The position numbers were made by a program, and so were the translations under genes. Of a stretch of 64,000 nt of DNA, positions 50,039-62,622 are shown piece after piece. This stretch comes from Syngnathus acus (lineage: Eukaryota > Chordata > Actinopteri > Syngnathiformes > Syngnathidae), in the NCBI RefSeq assembly GCF_901709675.1, contig NC_051105.1, forward strand, positions 11,516,604 to 11,580,603, given 5' to 3'. The notes beneath the pieces are model-generated. The model was given only the letters and a program-made list of their open reading frames with translations. It did not search any database and was not told the origin of the DNA. The stretch's first letter is position 1, and each line of letters opens with the position of its first letter.

Positions 50039-53000
50039 TCAGGACCGACTCTGATTGGTGTTTATCATGATGTTGGGCAAAGCGTTGCGTCTCTTGCGCC
50101 AGGCTCCCAAGTCCCGAGCGTACCTCTTCATCTGGTGGAACCAGTTCTGCGTCCGGGACTTGTCCGCCGCCCGGAAAACAAACGACTCCCGCCGGATGTC
50201 CAGAACCTCAAAAGTATCCTGGCATTCGGGGTCCATGGACACCACGCAGTTGGCCAGCCGGATGGGCTCGCGCATCACGGTAAACTTGCCGCTGCTCTTG
50301 TCTTTGATCAGAACCAGAACTCCGTCTTGGACGCTTTCTCCCACTTCGCACGCCTGCTCGGCGCCGGGCCGCGTCCTCACCATGAGGAGACTCTGGACGT
50401 TTTGGAACTTGAGCGCCTTGCTTCCTTTCTTCACCCACTGGCCGTCGGCCGGCTGCGAGAGCTGCAAGGGGCCCTCCATGACGAAGCGGGTGTCCTCCCG
50501 GGTCCAACCCAGGGTCCTCATGGACGCCTCCCGCATTTCGGCGTCCACCGGCTCCCTGTTTTTGCGGCTGTCGCGGCGGAAGGAGCGTAGGGACCAGGAG
50601 GCCACGCCGTTGCCGTCCTGTTGCTTGGTCTTGGTGTTGATGTGCTCCAGGTGGGCCTCCACGCGGCTCTTGGCTTCGCGGAGTCGGCCAAATTCGGGGT
50701 GCTTCTCCGGGGTGACTTTGAGGAGGCGGCTGAGGAGAAGAGGGTACTTAGTGACCCGCTGAAGAGGCGCCATGAGGAAGGAACGCAGGTTCATGCGACG
50801 CAGCGCCGTGTTGTCGTTCTGGGAGACGTCCAGGAAGATCCTGGAAGATGTGAAAAGACAGAGTGAGACTCCAGAGATGGCTATGAATAGAAAACCTCTG
50901 AATTAATGATGACCTCGTGCCTTTCATGTCAAGAATTACACTGGCGGGAACCCGAAAAGCTCCACAGTGGGTCAAACGCAAAGAACATTTGCGTACATCT
51001 GGAAAATTTAACAACAGCACCTGAGCAGTTCTTTCTCCTTCTCCAGCGCGTTGAGCATGTTTACGGAGGCCGACTGCTGCAGGCAGTACGTCTGGAAGGC
51101 CGGCAGCATGTTGACGAATTCCAGGAAGATCTCACCGACGGACACCGTCAGCAGATCCTCGTCTCCCTAAGGCCAAACGTCCAGAGAGTCAGTCAGTCAG
51201 TCGGAAAGTCCCGGTCCGGCACGTTAATCTGAAGACTTAGGTTTTTGGTTCATGTGCTTCAAGCCTGTGTTAGGGTCTGAAACTTATCATCGGTTTGGAT
51301 CTAACATGAAGGTCAGGGTTTCAAATTAAGGTTTCAGGCCTGACTGTGGCAAAGTCCCCCTCACCTGGTCCAGAGCGTGTTCAATGGCGTCGTGCAGATG
51401 TTCCGTGAACCTCTCATTAACGTCTCCCAGCTCCTGGACGTTGGCGAAGACCACGGCAAGCTGCTCGGAGCTCAGCAGGCTGGCGCCGCGCATGGGCTCG
51501 TAGAACTCCTCCTTGATGATCCTCAGGTCCTCGCCGTAGCTGCTCTCAGTCTTCAGGAACTCCAACACGGCTTCCTTCCGCTCGGCCCGCAATTTGGCGC
51601 AACGCTCGCACGCGCTTTGGCCCTCCGAGGTCTCGTCCCGCCGACCGCAGTCGGCGCACAACGGGAGTCTCTTCCAGGCCCGGGAGAGGCCCGGTCCGAT
51701 GCCGCTGTCGGCCCGCTCCACTTCGGCGCCGCGTCGCCGCCGCCGGGGCTCGGCGCCGTTGTCGTCCTCCTCGCTGAGGCCGACCACGCCGCTGTCGGCG
51801 CTCAGGCTGCTGATGGTGCTCCAGCGGTGATGACGGCTGCGGCCCGCCCGGCGATCTGAGCCCGACCGGTCGTTCGAACCCGCCGGGCGCTCTTCTCTGG
51901 GAGGCTCCGAGTGACCGCGAAGTGCTGCCGGAGCTGAGGGCGGAGCAAAAGGTCACATGATGTTACACTGATACAGTTTAAAAAGGGATCCAAAATACTG
52001 ATAGCGCTGTGAAAAGTAGTTAGATAAATTTTATATATTTTTTTAATATTTTGATAAATGTTCCTTTAGAAGCTGCTTTATCACTGTCGGATAATATAAC
52101 CAGTTTGACAATCTGAAATCGGGAAGGGAGGGGCTTGCTCTTTATAGCCCAGTAAATCTCCAATGAGTCACATGGCCGTCTCCTTTGTCCTCACCGCTGT
52201 CTCTCTCCCTTCGATGATGTCGTCCATGTGGCGAGGTCTGCATCTTGGCCTTCATCTCCGGCTGTTTGCGACTGGACGCGTCGGCCGGCATGGGGTCACC
52301 GTGGCACGATTGCAGGCGGCACTCCGCAGCCGCCTGCGATCGCTCGTACGTCGCGTCTGAGCTGGAACGCCGGCACGCGCCCGGCGGCTGAGGGAAGGCA
52401 AACCGTACTTGTCAATCAAGTATCGATATCAAGTATCAATGTGCCTCAATTATCTTTGTTTTTTTACAATATCATTTGACCCTCAAATATTGTTACGTAT
52501 CGTGATATACAAGCTTCAAATTTTGATATCACACATCAAATAATGATATCAGGATTTTCCGTATCTGTTTGAGGTCACGCGCATTGAAATGTGAGCGCTT
52601 ATCTCCATAATTTGAAGCATCCTCGGCTGAGAATTCCTCAACATGCGGCATGATTCCCGGAGTTTTTTTTTTTTTTAAACGAGCTTTCAAGGTTCGTCAG
52701 GCACGGGCGGGGGGTAACAAATCACATTTTATGCTCGGCTTCGGGAAGGGCTGGGGCGAGGAGGGGTGGCGGCATTTAAAGAGACAGTACAATAGCTCAA
52801 CATATACTTGATTTGGGAAATGTATTATATTTTATTCATTGCTATAAAATGAGATATTTGATTTTAAATAGTGGTGGCTAGCAGCTTGTATTAAGTCAAA
52901 GCAACTTATACTGATTTGGATTCTGTTGTTTTGCCGTAATAATTTATAAAATGTCAGTGGCTACCAGCGCTATAATGGCGTAGCATCTTTATCTTTTAAG

Positions 53001-55519
53001 CTCGCGAAATAGCAAAATAAAATAACGGCACTGCATTGACGTAGCATCTGTAGGAAAAATCAGTTAGCTTGCGCCGGCTAACAGAGCACATACCCTTAGC
53101 ATCTCTGTATTTTCTAGTCAAATTCTATCCTACGTTTGAACTTTTGTGTCCCCTGGAGTGACATGGGCGACATTCCCCCACTGATGTTTTGAATTATGGC
53201 TGTTACATAATGCCGCTTTAATGTCTTGTCTCGCTCTCATTTTTTTTTTTTTTTTTTTTAATCTTTCGTCAAAGCCAAACATGTGAATGACTATGCGAGT
53301 TTGACCCCGGAATGCTGCAAGATGGATGGATGGATGGATGGATGGATGAGTTGCCAGGGCTGGAGATAATCCCTCTTTTATTCCTCCCTTTCTTTCCATG
53401 CATCTTCAGACATTCCCTTCCAAGCACGGACGGTCGCACACGCATATATCTCTGCATGGACGCGTGTGTCTGTCGCAGTGTCCTCGCCATCCTTGAACGC
53501 AGACATTTGGCGAGCCAAGTCGCTGCTGAACCGCACGCTTAGGCGAACACACGCGAATATACGTGCACGCACACACGCACGGATATATTTAAAATGTAAA
53601 ACTCTCCTTACGCATTCTCCCGCTTCCTCGCTTTGGCCGCCGTCTTCTGCTTCTCCTGCGGGCGTCTGGTGGCCAGCCTCGGCTCCTGCCGCGGTTGCCA
53701 TGGCGACGGCGGCGGGGGGCTGTTGGGGGGCGTCTCTGTCCCGCTCAGCTGGCAGCCTGACGGGAGCCTCGGAGGAGATGTCTGCACTGCAGCTGGTTTG
53801 GTGGGGAGGGGGGTGATGATGGGAATGAGACACAGTGTGTCAATATCCAAATGCAATCGACAAATAGCCATTTTGTTATGGATTGTCGTTATACGCAAGC
53901 AACAAATATTAATATGGTGTTGGATCTTGTTGGGTTTTTTTTGGTACAGTGTCAATATGCAAGTGTCCAATGATGATGGTGTGCCGAACAGATCATGTTC
54001 TTTATGGTACACTACTGATACACAATCGTCAAAAGTCGATGATTTGATACACAAGCGAAATGAGTGATATTGTTGTATGACGTCGAACGTAAGTGTGATG
54101 TCGGGATGACTCATATCGGTTTTGTTTTAAAATACACAAGCTTCAATGTGATATGTGACGTCATTCTGTATCAGAACACAAATGTCAAATATTGTTTTTG
54201 CATTGATGCATTGTTTTATGATACAGATACAAATCGGGATACAAACGTGGAATATCGTTAGCTTACCAATACACAAAGAATCAAATATGTGTTCCTATGT
54301 ATAATAATATTACAGTTTCAATATACAATATTAACCTATTGATTATGGATCTGGCTTACCTCTTCTTGATGAGGTCCAGAGCTGAGCCAATGAGGCCATC
54401 CTTCATTTTGTAGATCTTGGCCCCATAGCTGGACAGGTCCGTTCCCTCCAGTAGCAGCGCAGGGCAGCAACTGGATGGTCGCCCTTTGAGGTCCCTGCCT
54501 GTTGGGAAGGGAACCGACCCGACCGGTTCCAGACTGCACCTCCTACGCCGACTATTATCACCGCTTTCTCCCTGACTTGAAGCTTGCAGTGGGGTCCTTG
54601 GAGATGGGCCCGTGCGGATCGGTGAACCTGTTTTGGTCTTACAAGCGGGAGGACCCGAGTCCTCAGAACCTGCTGCGGGTGGCTGGTTCCGGTCCTTCAT
54701 CCTCATTCTTTTAAACTCCTCAAAGGTGGGAATGTACAGGGGGCCCGTGTAAATACTTTGCCGGTGTCCGTTGTCCCCGCCCAAAACGGTGACACTGGAA
54801 ACGATGTGGGACACTGGAAGTGCTCTCGGGCTGCGCGGGGCCCCGTGGAGAGCCAGGTTGGGGCTGCTGTTCTGCCGACGCAATTCAAGTCTCCTCAGGA
54901 CTTCCTGTTTAATTTCCTGGGGACAAGTTAGACGCATACCGCCCGCTGGCCGGCACCCTGCGTTCAGTTCGACAGGTGTGGGGTCTGTGGTACGCAGTGG
55001 TAGAGTCTTCGAAGGCTCCACTGCTGACCGTGCACTCTGTAGGCGAAGCTTTTCCCTTAGACCTTTCCTGGCGTCCCATTCGTCCATTCCAGTGGGGAAA
55101 AGCAACTGCGGGAAACTGGGCACATCCTTCCTGCGGGGACTATGTTGGGGGTAATATGCCAGGCTCTCCGAATTGGACCCATCTGGGGGCCCGTCGTACC
55201 AGTGGCTGGTGGCCGTGTAGCGTACAATAAACTCACTGGATGAGCACAAACCTGAATCCAGAACTGGGTTCCAGTTCAGGTTTTCCATACTCCGGTATGG
55301 CCTCCCCCCTGTTGGGACATCGAGAGTATGTCCTGGTACGATCTCTGCAGGCCCCTTTTCACCAGTGCAATGTCTCAAGTTAGACAGCAAGGTGCTGCTG
55401 TTACACCGAGATGCTAGTGGGTACCACTGAGGTCCGGGATAGTGGGTGGTGGCTCGGTACCGGGGGAAAGTAGGAAGAGCAGCGGTGGACAAGGGGAGGT
55501 GGGAGACGCAGGGTTCCAT
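50039..55519 (-). CDS. Rho guanine nucleotide exchange factor (DH-PH) with Cys cluster, unassigned
   Basis: Dbl-homology proteins load GTP onto Rho GTPases at membranes and the actin cortex. Exons on the minus strand: 54360-55519, about 53612-53790, about 52195-52387, 51365-51933, 51021-51166 and 50039-50840. The start MEPCVSHLPLST follows an in-frame stop and has a good context (GGCCATGG). The first exon is a long Ser/Pro-rich N-terminus ending GSALDLIKKR. After a disordered Arg-rich stretch comes CADC...CERC (CX2CX12CX2C), then the DH domain (VLEFLKTESSYGEDLRIIKE, through FLMAPLQRVTKYPLLLSRL) and a PH domain (RFVMEGPLQL, FQNVQSLLMV, VFRAADKSRTQNWFHQMKR). The C-terminus is PNIMINTNQSRS. The last four exons join in frame, but the link from 53612 to 52387 is ambiguous (two possible acceptors, different frames). 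I do not recognise a named mammalian equivalent. Confidence 0.82.
53321..53348. repeat. GGAT microsatellite in RhoGEF intron
   Basis: Six to seven GATG units lie in tandem. Confidence 0.85.
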
Positions 55520-58500
55520 GGCCAAGGGGTGGTGGGCTGCTAGAGGGTGCAGAGGGCTGGTGGTCACATCATGATGGAGGCTTCACGTCTGGTATGGCCT
55601 TGCCCAGGCTCCCTCACACTTGTCTGGCCTAAAAAGTCGAATTTTGTTACGTAACAGCTGGCCTCTTGTTTCTTCTTAGGACAGTGTGACAACTTACCTC
55701 ATTTTGTTTTATTTAGTTTTCATCTGGTCTCAAGACTTCCCCTGCCGCCCTCCTTCTCCTCTGGCAGCTCTAAGGCTAGCATCCCACAATGTCCCTCTTC
55801 CGAGAGCCTAAAAAAAAAACAGACTTTAATGCGGAATTGGGGCTATGTGCAGTGTCCCTGTGTGAAACACACTAACGTCATCTAATTAGGAGTCAGTTTA
55901 CTTGAATTTTCCCACAGGCTACACAGAGACAATAAAAGTAAATTCCTCGCATAACCTCGCAGTACACACATGAATGTAAAGTAGAACAACCCCCCCCACT
56001 CCCCCATGGGATACTGAGATGTAGAACAGCGTGTCTGTCAAGTGGCAATCATTTTTAGACGCGACTCCCTTGCAGCTGATGCGGCGTCCCTGCAGTGCTG
56101 AATGATTGACAGCGTTAAAAAAAGAAATAATAATAATATTTCGCAATGGGAGAGGGAAGTGCCTGTTAAAAAATACACACTCCTTGCTTCTAATCTTTTA
56201 GTTCAATAAATGGGCTTGGGCTCATTGATGCATGGCGTTGATGACACAGCGAGACCAGTCATTACTAGACGATCACAGAGCAGAATGAGCAGAATGGGAA
56301 TTGGAATATCAATGACTGTCATTGATTTGTGTGCTCATTCATGCTTGGAAGGTTTACTTCCCGGCACAGGTGAAACTAAACTTATAGGTTTAGTGCATGT
56401 TGTCATCACCGCAGAAGCTCATTGTGGTGACATCAGCAACTCACAACATTGACAGTCAGCTCACACACACACACACACTGGTAATGTATCAGGTGCGGGG
56501 AGGGGGCTCCCTGTCCATCCTACAAAGCACATTATTAATAATAATAACCCCCCAAGATGGTTGATGGATTGATTGGTGGTGCACATAATGACAGAATGAA
56601 AAGCCGTGGATCGATATTCTTCATTGGCCCTGCTGAGAGTGGATTTTGAATTTCCGTCCTGTTTTCTTAACCTTAACTCTAATCTCAAACCCTAACCAGA
56701 ATCAATCCCTAAAACCCTAACAAGAATTTCTATCTCTAAAACCATAAGCGTCATCTTCTAACCCCAGTTGGGTTCCAACCACTTGTCTTCCCTCATACTT
56801 GCCAGCATGCAATGATGGAAGCGTCACCTTTTGTCAGCTGCTGAGAACAAGGCGGAAAGACTCAAGCGGCCGTTCAAAGACTCCAAGCGCATGTGGGGGA
56901 TACCTTTCTCTCACACTCGTTTTTAGCTTCTCTTTGAAACCACCAGCTAGCTCCCTTTAAAGTGGTTTCCTGCCGACGCAAACAAAAGCCGGCGTTTGCG
57001 GCTCGTCTCCGAAGTGCACGTGTGCGTCAATCAATGTGTGTGTGCGAGTGAGAACCCTCGTCTTTTGTTGCGGCCAGCGAGAAACTGAGCATGCTCCGAT
57101 GTGGTTGCCACGGAAACCACCAAGCCACTCGCTCAACAGCTTTTTGTCTTATCATATGAATGCATATGGACAAAATAATTTTAGCTCTGATGCAGTGGAA
57201 ATAATGTGCCGACTATAAGGTTGTTGTGTTTTTAGGCGTCAATTTGAGAGAGGCATTGATGGATATCGAAGTAATAGGTTACACTTTCCGCCTTTGAGTC
57301 TCCCTGGTTACTAAATTGTCACAGTAAGATTCTTTTAGGGTTTTGACCTCCCACAAAACATGGCCGCCGGTCGGCCAATCATCCCCCCGAGGCTGTAATG
57401 AGCGAGGGACGCACACGATGAATAATTGACCCTCCTCATGAATTATCCAGGCGTGAGGACACGTCTCATCTTGACCCGAGCGGTGTCGAGTGCAGCGGAC
57501 CTCTCTCGAGGAGGACGTGGGATACACAAAGAACTGCCTCGATTGGCTCCCAGCAAACTTGTCTTGTTTTTCATCATGGCGGGGCGAGTAAAAGTAACAC
57601 TCATGATCACTTTTCTCTGGGCTGATCGGCCGTATCGCTGGCTCATCACTACGATTTTTTTCCTTGGGTGGGGTGATCAATATCTTAAAGAAGAAACTAT
57701 TTTTACCAATCCAAAAAATTCTCCCAAAAATTTCTTAGATTTCTTCTAAGTTCCCATTTTTTAGTCTGACACTAGGATGTCATATTGTAAGTGTGACCAA
57801 TTAAGATTTCAGGGGACAAGCTAAAGGGTATCTGGGCCTGACCAGGTGGTACACCGCAGCAGCTGATCTGACAACAAATGGGTCACACATATCAGCGTAC
57901 GCAGGCCAGTTTCCCTCATTCATTATTTAATTTTCCATCTGTGGTGGATAGGGAAGTCCACGCAAGCAGCGTGCTCTACTCTTACGTAAGACCACACGCT
58001 ATCATATGCAATTAGCTCGATGCTAAGATCAGTTCTGTGTGGAAGAATCCCTCCGCTAGGCAAAATTCCAAGTTTTCCTTGAGATGTTGACATTCAAGCC
58101 AAGAGCGAGAATGACAAGGTTGTTCGGTTATCGCCTCACTTTTTATCAGCGGCGTTCCTCCCGACAAGGCTAATTCACATTTCACAAACATATGGTTGCT
58201 TAATTGATTGCAATCAACTAAATGATCAGAAACATAATGAAATGTATGCATTACGTTATACGTTAAAGATTTTCATAAAAATATTAGACACTTTTGTGTT
58301 GATCAATTAAATAACTGGGTATTGTAATTACAACAAAGATTACAAAAAATTATTTTGTTATTTATAAATTAACTATTTAATATTCTGCTTGAGTATTGCT
58401 GATAATTTGATTCAAGCATGTCTAAAAATATCCTTTTAAACATTTAATTTCCCTTTTTTGTAAGTACTTATTGATAAGGCTCATTGATGTTGCTCAGTCA

Positions 58501-60909
58501 ATGAAGGGAGCAAAACAGCTGATGTCAGCCACTGTGCTACTGCATGCTAATTGTAGCGTGCGCGCCAAGTGTTAAGTCAACACAGCGTGCAGCTCCTCGA
58601 CGGGGTGTTGGCATCCCGGGGGGTCCATCACGTTATCTGCTGTCTGACAACAACATAGCACCACCTCTAATCATTAAATGCAGGCGTCATATTGATACCT
58701 TGCGGGAAGCCGCAACAACCTCAAATAGAAATTGTTGCCGGTCATGGTTTTCCGTGGACGTAAAGTCACAAATACAATATTTGGCTGCCCAAATTTTAAT
58801 TTCACTATTTTTTTTCCTGGCCGATGCTGACATAAGTATTTGGCAGAATAAAATAGCAATAGCTGATTAGCTGAGAGAGATATGTACAGCATATTAACAA
58901 AATAATGCAAGAATAAAATGACTGTAACATGGCTATATTAGCGTAACGCGTTACAAAGTTACATCACTGGATTCTTGTCGCCATAAAAACTATTTTGAAG
59001 AATACATTATATTGGGCCACAAAATATGTTGTATGTTGCTGTGAAATTATATGTAACATGACCCTAATAATGACACATTTCCCATGCAAATTCCATATTT
59101 TGCCATTTCAACACTACATTTTTGTGCTCTCGAAAAATGCAATAATTGACCAACAGTTGCCACGTGACGCAAGGAGGATTTCTGTGGAGGTATTTTGGCA
59201 CAAAGACCCACATTGAAGTAAATTTGTCCAGTAACGTTGTCGTTACCATACAAATATGTAACATCTTGCCGTTAAATCAGTACATTTGCTCACGAGAAGC
59301 TACATTATAAATGCATTAAAAGGCAGTGTAGGGCCACTTTAATGTGACGTTTTCCGCCATGCAGCTGTATTTTTGCATGGAAATGCCAGAGATGCTTAAG
59401 GTAACGTCAACAAGGCGTACTCACGGCAGATTAGTTGGGCTCCGTCACCTCCATCGCGTGAGGCGGATGGCAGGTTCGCTTTCGCGTCCGGCGTGGGGGG
59501 GCAGGCTCGCCGGGTAGGTTGCAAGCCAAACCGCTAATGCCAGTAAGACTAGATTTTTACTTTTAAAGGGCAAAAAAACTGAAGAAAATATACGACGCGT
59601 TTTTTGTCCGCTTTTTTAAGCAAAGGTTCTCTTCCACGCGACCGCTTTCTTTGCGGCTTTCTCCTTGGGAACTGTGCTGCGTTCACGTACGCCTTGTAAA
59701 AATAAAACATCAAATCGGAGCGTATGTTCAGTCACACTCGCCAGCCCCCCCAAAACAAACAAACAACCCACCAACCAAACAAAAAAAATTCGAGTTCAGT
59801 CTGGAATTCAAAAACACGCCATATCTTGATTTATGGCTTTTAACCAGCAAACACAACAAAGAAAATGCCCTTTGTTCATGCAAACATTGAAGACTATTTC
59901 AAAAGTAACATCACTAAGGAGTTTTCACATCAAAGTTGCACGTTAATGTCTGCAAAATATAACATCGGTGGGGTAATTTATTAAAATGTGATTGGTTTTA
60001 GATGTGTTAAGTTGTTTTCCTCTTGATTCTTTGTATTTCAGTCTTGCAAGCCTTGTTTGGTGTTTTGAGTGTTGATTTCTCTAGACGGGCCCTAAGAAGA
60101 TGCTTCGTTTGTGGCCCACCAGCCACGACCTCCATGAACAAACGAACGGCTTTCCCCTCACGCTCAGTGAAAGTGGAGACAGCAGACCAACAGATGACAC
60201 ACCATACAGCCAGCCGCTTTGTCAAGTAAAGCCGGCCTGCAGAAAAATCCACAAGCAAAGTGGCTAAGAGCTGATTTTTGTGTCACATTGTTGGTCCTTT
60301 AACACAAAGGCAGCAGATGGACCTTCCCCATTGAAGGTTTAGGATTCATTAGGCGTTAAAGACAGGAAAACAGATTATATACTGATTAGCCTCTTTTTAC
60401 TGTCTCTTTACATTTCACTCTTGTTGCTCATCGCCACTAGAAATCAATCCGTGGGGATTGGGATTAATTTTCCAATGCAAAATTATGCTTTTTTTTTTAA
60501 AAGTTCTGTATCACGTTAAGTTATAAATGTCACGTTTTAGAGTGATAGGTTTTACGTTTTAATGTGATAAATTACACGCCGAAACAAGTTGGACTTAAAA
60601 CCAGTGAGATAAATGACAAAAGAATTAAAAATATATCATTGCCTGTAAAATAAATAATGTAATCTTATATTTAATTGTTCAGTGACGTTTTAGGAATTAT
60701 GTAAAAATACTACAGCGCAGAACAATTTTTACTTTCAATTCATGACCGACACTAACGTCATTTCAAGTGACAGGCTGTGAGTCAATGGGCACACATTTTG
60801 ATTCACCCCGAACCAATCAGAAAGAAGAAGAGGCGGAGCTCGACGACACTGGATGGTACATGGCCGTCGAAAAAAATAACAGCTGCCAAAAGTTCCGGCC
60901 AAACTCAGG
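55520..60909. other. Large 5' region of the RhoGEF gene and spacer to eaf2
   Basis: About 5.4 kb without a convincing coding exon. It probably holds noncoding first exons and the first intron(s) of the RhoGEF gene (see 59425) and its promoter, then the eaf2 promoter at about 60750-60909, which has a CCAAT box (about 60812) and AGAGGCGGAGC (about 60828). TTAGGG-like words on the minus strand occur at about 56660-56765. Short CA runs lie near 56463. The open frames here are short and show no family features. Confidence 0.5.
59425..59650 (-). other. Possible noncoding first exon of the RhoGEF gene with 7-codon uORF
   Basis: On the minus strand a GC-rich stretch ends in CTGCC/GTGAGTACG, a near-perfect donor at 59424/59425. 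It contains an ATG at 59452-59454 starting a 7-codon open frame (MEVTEPN) that stops before the donor. No coding exon of another minus-strand gene is near, so a 5' UTR exon of the RhoGEF gene is the simplest reading. This is inference. Confidence 0.35.
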
Positions 60910-62622
60910 ATGAATGGAACAACTTACGCCAACTTTGACAACCAGGAGCATGTCTTGAAATTGGGAGAGACGTTCGAGAACCATCCCAAAAGTGCCTACC
61001 ACACTGTGCGATGTAAGTGAACGCTTCAGATGATATGCGTTTTTTTTTTCTTCTTCCCCACACGGGCTAACAGTTAGCATGCTAGCTCATAGTATTTCCT
61101 TTACTTTCGAAGGGTACAAGTTCAACAATATTAACCGCCTCCTGAGTTTATGTGTACTGGCTTCTTGAGTCACACCAATGTCGCTTTTTTTCTTGTTAAT
61201 TTGGTTTTCATGTGTTTATTCAACGTGAAATGTACCGGTAGCATCTCTCAAATAGCTCGTGTGTTAGCCTACTCTCAATGAAGACAACACCGCCATCTTG
61301 CGGCAGCATAGTGACCGTCACACTGCTACTAATAGTTCACTACTATTTGAGTTATTTTTCTAATCATTCAAACTTAAATGTTTGTCTTTTTGTAACTCCC
61401 CCCATTCCAACGTTTTTGCAATATTTTTTTTAAATATGACTCATTTTTTTGTCTTAAAATTGTTCAGGCCATTCAGGACATGAGTCCCCAAAATATCCAC
61501 CCACAACCACTTGAATTAAAAATCCTCCACTTTGTTCCCCAGATGATTTCAAACCAGCATCGATTGACACAGCCTGTGAAGGGGATCTGGAAGTAGGCAA
61601 AGGAGAGCAAGTTACCATCACTTTACCCAATTTAGAGGTCAGACATTTCCTTGATCGTTTCAAAAAGGTGGGAATTGCTTATAGTTTTTCTGTGCTTTAG
61701 GGCTCCAGTGCCCCTGTGACGGTTTTCAAGGGTTCCAAGCGTTCCTATATGAAGGAGTGTATCCTCATTGTCAACCACGACACTGGCGAATACCGACTGG
61801 AGAAGCTGAGCAGCAATATTGCAGTCAAGAAGACCAGGTATTGACGGTTTTTGTTTTTCTTCCCAAACGCTGTTACGAGTGTAGGATTTCATTTGCTCTC
61901 TGGCTTTTTATTTTATGTGTTCCAGGGCCGAAGGCAGCAGTAAGATTCATTCCCGCGTGGAGCAGCAGCCCAGTCGTCTGGGCCAGCAGATGAAAAGCAG
62001 CAGTAGTGGAAGTAGCAGCGGAAGTGGAAGCAAGAGCTTGCCGGGATCCAAAAATTCTCCGCCCAAAGAGAAGACCTCGCCCGCATCGCCTTTGGATGAT
62101 ATCGAAAAAGGTGTCAACTTCTACCTACTTAGTTCACTAACTACGACCTCCCTGCTCGCTTTTAAAATCTCTGCAGCGGCTGACCTCCCCAATGATATAT
62201 TTTGTGATGCTGCTATTCAATGATCATTGTGCAGAGCTGATGGCGGAGGCACGCGTCATGGACCAGATGAGCAGTGCCAGCTCCTCCAACAGCTCCTCGT
62301 CCTCCAGCAGCGATGACAGCTCCGGAAGCAGTGACTCGGAGGACGAGCGGACCGGTGGTACTGGCACCACAGCAGTGGCCCAGAACCACCAAAGTATGCC
62401 GGTCCTCACTACCAACAGCCGGCAGCAGGAGGGAGGGGTAGGAGGAGGGGGTGGCGGCGCTGGCGGCGGCGGGCTCATGAACACGCTCAGTGAGTAACCA
62501 CCCTAACCACCCATTGTTACATTAAATGAGTACTTTTTTTAATTACTTAAATTCAAATGTTCCCCCGCTGTCTTGCAGAAAACGACCTCCAGTTAAGTGA
62601 ATCGGGCAGCGAAAGCGACTGA
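60910..62622 (+). CDS. eaf2: ELL-associated factor 2
   Basis: EAF proteins bind ELL and stimulate transcription elongation by RNA polymerase II within super-elongation and little-elongation complexes in the nucleus. Six exons (60910-61012, 61543-61637, 61701-61837, 61926-62110, 62235-62489, 62579-62622) join in frame to 272 residues (human EAF2 260). The start is [20 protein letters not shown]. The conserved N-terminal domain includes [40 protein letters not shown] and [20 protein letters not shown]. The rest is Ser-rich: [26 protein letters not shown], then a Ser/Asp/Glu activation region, a Gly-rich stretch and the family C-terminus [23 protein letters not shown] and KECIL favour EAF2 over EAF1. 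AATAAA at 63436-63441 is a likely poly(A) signal. Confidence 0.94.

Noticed and set aside
50055-50762. Long plus-strand open frames opposite the RhoGEF DH-PH exon
   Set aside because: They are shadows of a GC-rich coding exon; the minus strand shows the real domain motifs and splice sites.
54771-55154. Plus-strand open frame opposite the first RhoGEF exon
   Set aside because: It has no recognisable domain; the minus frame is continuous for 1160 bp with a good start and donor.
56660-56765. CCCTAA-rich stretch as an interstitial telomere
   Set aside because: The CCCTAA words are not in tandem and are mixed with other sequence; it fits the dispersed TTAGGGTTTCAA-like filler better.
57279-57749. 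Overlapping open frames on both strands in the RhoGEF/eaf2 spacer
   Set aside because: There is no homology that I recognise, no splice context and ordinary composition for noncoding DNA.
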